Source: Terribacillus saccharophilus
GTDB taxonomy: Bacteria; Bacillota; Bacilli; Bacillales; Amphibacillaceae
Reading direction: 5' to 3'
Length of the DNA stretch: 64,000 nt
Assembly: GCA_900110015.1 (NCBI GenBank)
Contig: FOCD01000007.1
Coordinates: 1 to 64,000 of the forward strand
The translations under genes and the position numbers were made by a program. Positions 60,873 to 64,000 of this stretch are shown in pieces. Positions within the stretch are counted from its first letter, which is position 1. Every line of letters begins with the position of its first letter. A model generated the notes under the pieces. The model had not been told where the DNA came from and ran no database searches. It saw nothing but the letters and a program-made list of their open reading frames with translations.

Positions 60873-61505
60873 ATGCTGCCGGAGAAGTTAGTTCAGCTAG
60901 CCAAAGAGAGAATGGCTCCTTATCCGTGTGAAGGTTTTCTGCCCGGAAGAGGGCCAAAGCATCCGGTTCTTTTCTTTGTCGGAGAAGCACCAGGGGAGAC
61001 GGAGATACATAGCCTGGTGCCATTCAGCGGAAGAGCTGGCAAAGAGCTGGATCTATTTCTGGAGCGAGCTGCTGTGGATAGATCAGAGGTATTCATCTCG
61101 AGCTCAGTCAGAAGCAGACCTTATCAATATAAGACAAAGCAGATTCGCGGTGAGACTGTCACAAAAAAATACAACCGGACACCAACTAAGGCCGAAATTC
61201 TCGCCCATGCACCTGTGCTCGATTATGAAATTGCCCAGGCGGAACCGGAAATTCTTGTGACCCTAGGTCGAATAGGGTGGGAACGGATAACCGGTTCGAA
61301 GGAGAAAATCACAGAAGTTGCTGGCAAGCTGATAGAACAGCCGGTTCAGCAATTGAAAAGCTTGGAGGATGATTCTTTTATCCTTTCCGAGAAGATATAT
61401 CGTATCTTTCCGACTTACCATCCAGCGTCTGTTTTTTACAATCCGGGACTGCGGTCGGTAATTGAAGAGCATGCCTATAAGATTCGCGAACTTCTGAACA
61501 GATAA
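60873..61505 (+). CDS. Uracil-DNA glycosylase superfamily protein without the iron-sulfur cysteines
   Basis: A 210-residue UDG-fold protein with motif 1 VGEAPGETE (about 37-45) and PFSGRAGKELD, and motif 2 as TYHPASVFYNP. It resembles family 4 UDG in layout, but has only one Cys (about 19), so it cannot bind the 4Fe-4S cluster; the cluster region reads SSSVRSRP and RTPTKAEILAHAP. The likely role is excision of uracil or other deaminated bases. The start at 60873 follows AGGAGC and lies one base after the YdbC-like gene. Confidence 0.83.
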   Translation: MLPEKLVQLAKERMAPYPCEGFLPGRGPKHPVLFFVGEAPGETEIHSLVPFSGRAGKELDLFLERAAVDRSEVFISSSVRSRPYQYKTKQIRGETVTKKYNRTPTKAEILAHAPVLDYEIAQAEPEILVTLGRIGWERITGSKEKITEVAGKLIEQPVQQLKSLEDDSFILSEKIYRIFPTYHPASVFYNPGLRSVIEEHAYKIRELLNR

Positions 61506-61516
61506 GGAGAGATGTA

Positions 61517-61876
61517 ATGGAAAAGGTCAACGGTAAAGTAATAGGGTTTGAATTAAACAGCCAAGATCCGGACAAGGCAGCGAGCTTCTACGCTAATGTT
61601 TTCGGCTGGAAGGTAGGTAATCCAGATTGGGGTTATCATGGGGTGGAGACAGCTGGAGGAATTGATGGCGGAATTAGTAAAGGCCCGTATGATTTTCCAC
61701 ATGGGACAAGAATCCAGATTGAAGTTGATGACCTGGATAAAGCAATTCAAGCTGCTAAAGAAGAAGGGGCAGTGGTCGTTCGTGAAAAGATGGACTTTGA
61801 TACTTTCTATCTCGCGTATTTAGTTGACCCAGTCGGAATCGGAATTGGACTGGTGCAGTCTATCTCCAAAGACTAG
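61517..61876 (+). CDS. VOC (glyoxalase/bleomycin-resistance fold) protein
   Basis: A 119-residue VOC-fold protein with VIGFELNSQDPDKAASFYAN at the start, GGIDGGISKGP and IQIEVDDLDKAIQAAKEEGA, and a final DPVGIGIGLVQ. It belongs to the CGA-like or YdfO-type VOC proteins of unknown substrate. AAGGAGAG precedes the ATG by a good distance. It is probably transcribed with the glycosylase gene, 11 bp upstream. Confidence 0.85.
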   Translation: MEKVNGKVIGFELNSQDPDKAASFYANVFGWKVGNPDWGYHGVETAGGIDGGISKGPYDFPHGTRIQIEVDDLDKAIQAAKEEGAVVVREKMDFDTFYLAYLVDPVGIGIGLVQSISKD

Positions 61877-61956
61877 TGAGAGGAGAAGACGCCTCATTCC
61901 AGGCTTTCCCACTTATTCCTTCGTTTCTAAACGGTCTTTCCCGCTTTTCTATAAAA

Positions 61957-61990
61957 AAACAGGCGTATCAGCTGACTGATACGCCTGTTT
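61957..61990. terminator. Bidirectional terminator
   Basis: AAACAGGCGTATCA and TGATACGCCTGTTT form a perfect 14-bp stem around GCTGAC with A- and T-runs at the ends, between the VOC gene and mreBH. Confidence 0.93.
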
Positions 61991-61993
61991 TTT

Positions 61994-63001
61994 TTATTTT
62001 GCTGCTTTTTGCAGTTTAGTGATCATCTGCAGGGCACGACCTGTACCGATTGCAACGGATTCTAGGGGATTCGGAGCCAAATGAACAGGAACTGAGATCT
62101 CAGAAGCGAGCCATTGCTGCATTCCTTTTAGCAATGCGCCTCCGCCAGTCAAGATGACACCGTGGTCAACGATATCTCCGCTTAGTTCCGGCGGGCAGTC
62201 TTCCAATGTCATACGAATTGTTTCGAGGATCTGCTCCAATGATTCTTTAAGAGCTACTTGTACTTCCTTAGAAGAAATTCCGACAGTCTTCGGTAATCCA
62301 GTTACCATATCACGGCCGCGGACATCCATCATCAATTCATCATGGTCAATCAAAGCATAGCCGATTTCCATTTTAATCTGTTCTGCAGTTCTTTCCCCGA
62401 TGAGGATATTGTACTGCTTACGGATATATTGGATGATTTCCTCATCCATTGAATCTCCTCCAATGCGGACAGAACGGCAAGAAACAACGCCGCCGAATGA
62501 AATAATACCAACTTCACTTGTACCGCCGCCGATATCGACAATTACATTCGCAACTGGCTCATCTACTGGGAGGTCAGCTCCAATTGCTGCAGCAATTGGT
62601 TCTTCAATCAAGTGGACGTTTTTAGCACCATACGATTTGACCGCATTATGTATAGCGCGTCTTTCAACTGAAGTACTTCCAGACGGTGTGCAGACAACGA
62701 TAGTTGGTTTGCGAAGGGAAGATCCCATCACTTTGCTCACTTTTTTCAGGATTTCTTTCAATAATTGAGCTGTTACATCATAGTCAGCGATTACGCCATC
62801 TTTTAATGGGCGAATCGGTACGATATTCTGAGGAGTTTTACCGACCATTTCTTTCGCTTCTGCTCCAACAGCAACGACGTTTTTTGTTTCCATATCAATT
62901 GCAACCACGGAAGGTTCATTCAATACGATTCCTTTTTGTTTTGTATACACAAGTATATTTGCAGTGCCAAGGTCTATTCCGATTTCGGGATTAGAAAACA
63001 T
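61994..63001 (-). CDS. mreBH: Rod-shape determining protein, MreBH
   Basis: A 335-residue actin-like protein that directs wall synthesis along the cell side. It has phosphate 1 [14 protein letters not shown], phosphate 2 [20 protein letters not shown], and the adenosine motif [14 protein letters not shown]. Length equals that of B. subtilis MreBH, and it stands alone rather than with mreC-mreD, as expected for mreBH rather than mreB. TTGGAGG precedes the start. Confidence 0.92.
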   Translation of the reverse strand: MFSNPEIGIDLGTANILVYTKQKGIVLNEPSVVAIDMETKNVVAVGAEAKEMVGKTPQNIVPIRPLKDGVIADYDVTAQLLKEILKKVSKVMGSSLRKPTIVVCTPSGSTSVERRAIHNAVKSYGAKNVHLIEEPIAAAIGADLPVDEPVANVIVDIGGGTSEVGIISFGGVVSCRSVRIGGDSMDEEIIQYIRKQYNILIGERTAEQIKMEIGYALIDHDELMMDVRGRDMVTGLPKTVGISSKEVQVALKESLEQILETIRMTLEDCPPELSGDIVDHGVILTGGGALLKGMQQWLASEISVPVHLAPNPLESVAIGTGRALQMITKLQKAAK

Positions 63002-63044
63002 TATATTTCCTCCAATAATGACATATTTCTACTATATTTATTCT

Positions 63045-63080
63045 CCCCCGTATAAGGCTTTATGGGGGTAGATCTGTCAA
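63045..63080 (-). promoter_or_regulatory. Possible sigma-I-like or sigma-A promoter region of mreBH
   Basis: On the minus strand, TTGACA (63080-63075) is closely followed by ACCCCC (63069-63064), the hexamer of the heat-responsive sigma-I -35 element known at B. subtilis mreBH. No CGAA -10 is at the expected distance. The C-run can also pair with the G-run to form a hairpin. Confidence 0.35.
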
Positions 63081-63450
63081 AGAGCTAAAAAGCCGCTAAA
63101 ATTCGACATAATTCATTCTATCACCTGGTATAGAGGTGTTAAAGAGATACCTTTATCCTAATTTGGTAGATTAAACTAATAAGTATAGGAGAAAAGGATT
63201 ATATAGAAGGAATAGCAGCAAGTCAATTTACAGATAGATTACAAAAACTGAGGTATTGTTACAAAAACTAGGAATAAAAAAAGGTGTCAATCCTAAATTA
63301 CATCCAAAAAATAGAAGGGCGGCTGTTTATTGCTAGTTTCATAGCTTATAAAGCGGGTACGATTTCGCATAAGAACCGACTTTTTACTAGCGTTGCTCAG
63401 GAATGAGTGCCTATTGGAAATTCTAGGCTGCAATATTACACAAAAACCCA

Positions 63451-63459
63451 TGCTATGAT
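63451..63459 (+). promoter_or_regulatory. Extended -10 promoter of the CAP-type gene
   Basis: TGCTATGAT is an extended -10 (TGN plus TATGAT), about 43 bp before the start. No good -35 is visible. Confidence 0.4.
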
Positions 63460-63501
63460 GTTGCTGCATCAAAAAACACACATCTCGAAAGGAGCAACAT
63501 C

Positions 63502-64000
63502 ATGTTCAAGAAAGTATTAGTAACAACACTATCTACAGCTATCCTAGCAGGTGGCGCTTTGGCAGGAACAGCAAATGCTGCACCAGCACAACCAACTAAA
63601 GAAGAAGCTCAAGTGCACGTAGCACAAGTAGTGAAAAGCGGATCTTTCTCTTCTATCGAAGATTTGAATAAATGGGTGAATGAATATCTATCAGCTTATA
63701 ACATTCACATCAATACTGATAGCTTGCTAGCAAAATACAATGTTCAGCAGCCATCTCAACAGGAGCAAGCACAAACTCCTGCTCAAGCACAACCTAAGCA
63801 AGAGGAAGCAAAAGCACCAGCTGCTCAGAAAGAAGAGCAAAAAGCTGCTCCACAAAAAGAAGAAAAAGCTGAAGAGCAAGCAACTGAACAAAAAGCTCAA
63901 GCTCCAGCACAAAAACAAGAAACTGCTTCTGACAGCAAGAAGACAGAAGATAAGCAAGCTACTGAAGGCCTAAGTGCTTTCGAACAGCAAGTAGTAGACT
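63502..64000 (+). CDS. Secreted protein, probably CAP-domain (YkwD-like), cut by window edge
   Basis: The first 166 residues of an exported protein that runs off the window. A signal peptide (MFKKVLVTTLSTAILAGGAL, cut near ANA-AP) is followed by a short folded part (about 30-80) and a low-complexity Gln/Ala/Lys/Glu linker (about 83-155). The last residues, LSAFEQQVVD, match the start of CAP/SCP domains in Bacillus YkwD-type proteins. AAAGGAG lies seven bases before the ATG. The enzyme or binding role of these domains is unsettled. Confidence 0.7.
   Translation, partial: MFKKVLVTTLSTAILAGGALAGTANAAPAQPTKEEAQVHVAQVVKSGSFSSIEDLNKWVNEYLSAYNIHINTDSLLAKYNVQQPSQQEQAQTPAQAQPKQEEAKAPAAQKEEQKAAPQKEEKAEEQATEQKAQAPAQKQETASDSKKTEDKQATEGLSAFEQQVVD

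Larger units (their letters stand above)
63002..63501. other. 500-bp non-coding gap between mreBH and the CAP-type gene
   Basis: The gap holds a C5/G5 hairpin-like pair at 63045-63068 upstream of mreBH, with TTGACA on the minus strand at 63080-63075. It also holds an extended -10, TGCTATGAT (63451-63459), for the next gene. I see nothing convincing between about 63090 and 63440. Confidence 0.6.

Noticed and set aside
63293-63481. Minus-strand frame of 62 codons in the gap before the CAP-type gene
   Set aside because: There is no ribosome site, the composition is not protein-like, and it covers the likely promoter of the plus-strand gene.
63727-63973. Two frames overlapping the Gln/Lys-rich linker, one Leu/Phe/Ser-rich on the minus strand and one Lys/Leu-rich on the plus strand
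   Set aside because: Both arise from the low-complexity codons of the secreted protein's linker and have no start signals.

Overview
The window comes from the chromosome of a Gram-positive, Bacillus-like bacterium of the family Bacillaceae. The evidence is moderately AT-rich DNA, strong AGGAGG ribosome-binding sites, frequent GTG and TTG starts, cre-like catabolite-repression sites, lipoprotein substrate-binding proteins, and recognisable Bacillus genes (mreBH, nhaC, the pabBC fusion, yfmS-yfmT, a YesW-type lyase). A halotolerant soil genus such as Terribacillus would fit, but the sequence alone does not prove a genus.

Layout. 0-5 kb: the tail of an IS3-family transposase, then a GntR regulator divergent from a beta-glucoside PTS and a 6-phospho-beta-glucosidase, then a small membrane-anchored protein. 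5-13 kb: a six-gene operon coupling both subunits of a hydantoinase/5-oxoprolinase to a polyamine-type ABC importer. 13-19 kb: small enzymes (methyltransferase, alpha/beta hydrolase, four acetyltransferase and amidotransferase genes, a lone ATPase, a YdeI-like protein) and a gene that looks frameshifted. 19-22 kb: nhaC with a PqqB-like metallo-beta-lactamase-fold gene. 22-28 kb: a catabolite-controlled sugar ABC importer without its own ATPase, plus a GH38 alpha-mannosidase. 28-35 kb: Nudix hydrolase, MerR-like regulator, methyltransferase, pabBC, small membrane proteins and acetyltransferases. 34-37 kb: a soluble chemoreceptor with an aromatic-aldehyde dehydrogenase (yfmS-yfmT) and a cupin. 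37-50 kb: a secreted PL11 rhamnogalacturonan lyase and a very large secreted GH78 rhamnosidase on the minus strand, separated by an M20 peptidase with a membrane carrier, a diguanylate cyclase, a LysR regulator, a pseudouridine synthase and a PadR/DUF2812 pair. 50-58 kb: two paralogous M20 amidohydrolases flanking an UppS-like prenyltransferase, then an amidohydrolase, a DASS carrier, a Rossmann-fold protein and a CMD-like protein. 58-64 kb: corA, an IDEAL-like protein, a ChbG-like deacetylase, small conserved proteins, an atypical uracil-DNA glycosylase, a VOC protein, mreBH and the start of a secreted CAP-type protein.

The dominant theme is scavenging of plant and microbial polymers (beta-glucosides, alpha-mannosides, rhamnogalacturonan, peptides and cyclic amides), with CcpA-type sites in front of four of these units. 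Regulation is unusually readable: several promoters overlap long dyads (GntR, MerR-like, PadR, nhaC), one small operon has an ECF-sigma-like promoter, and the chemoreceptor has a sigma-D-like -10. I found no CRISPR array, rRNA, tRNA, prophage or recognisable defence system. The strongest candidates for something little described are the hydantoinase-polyamine-importer operon and the M20-UppS-M20 arrangement.
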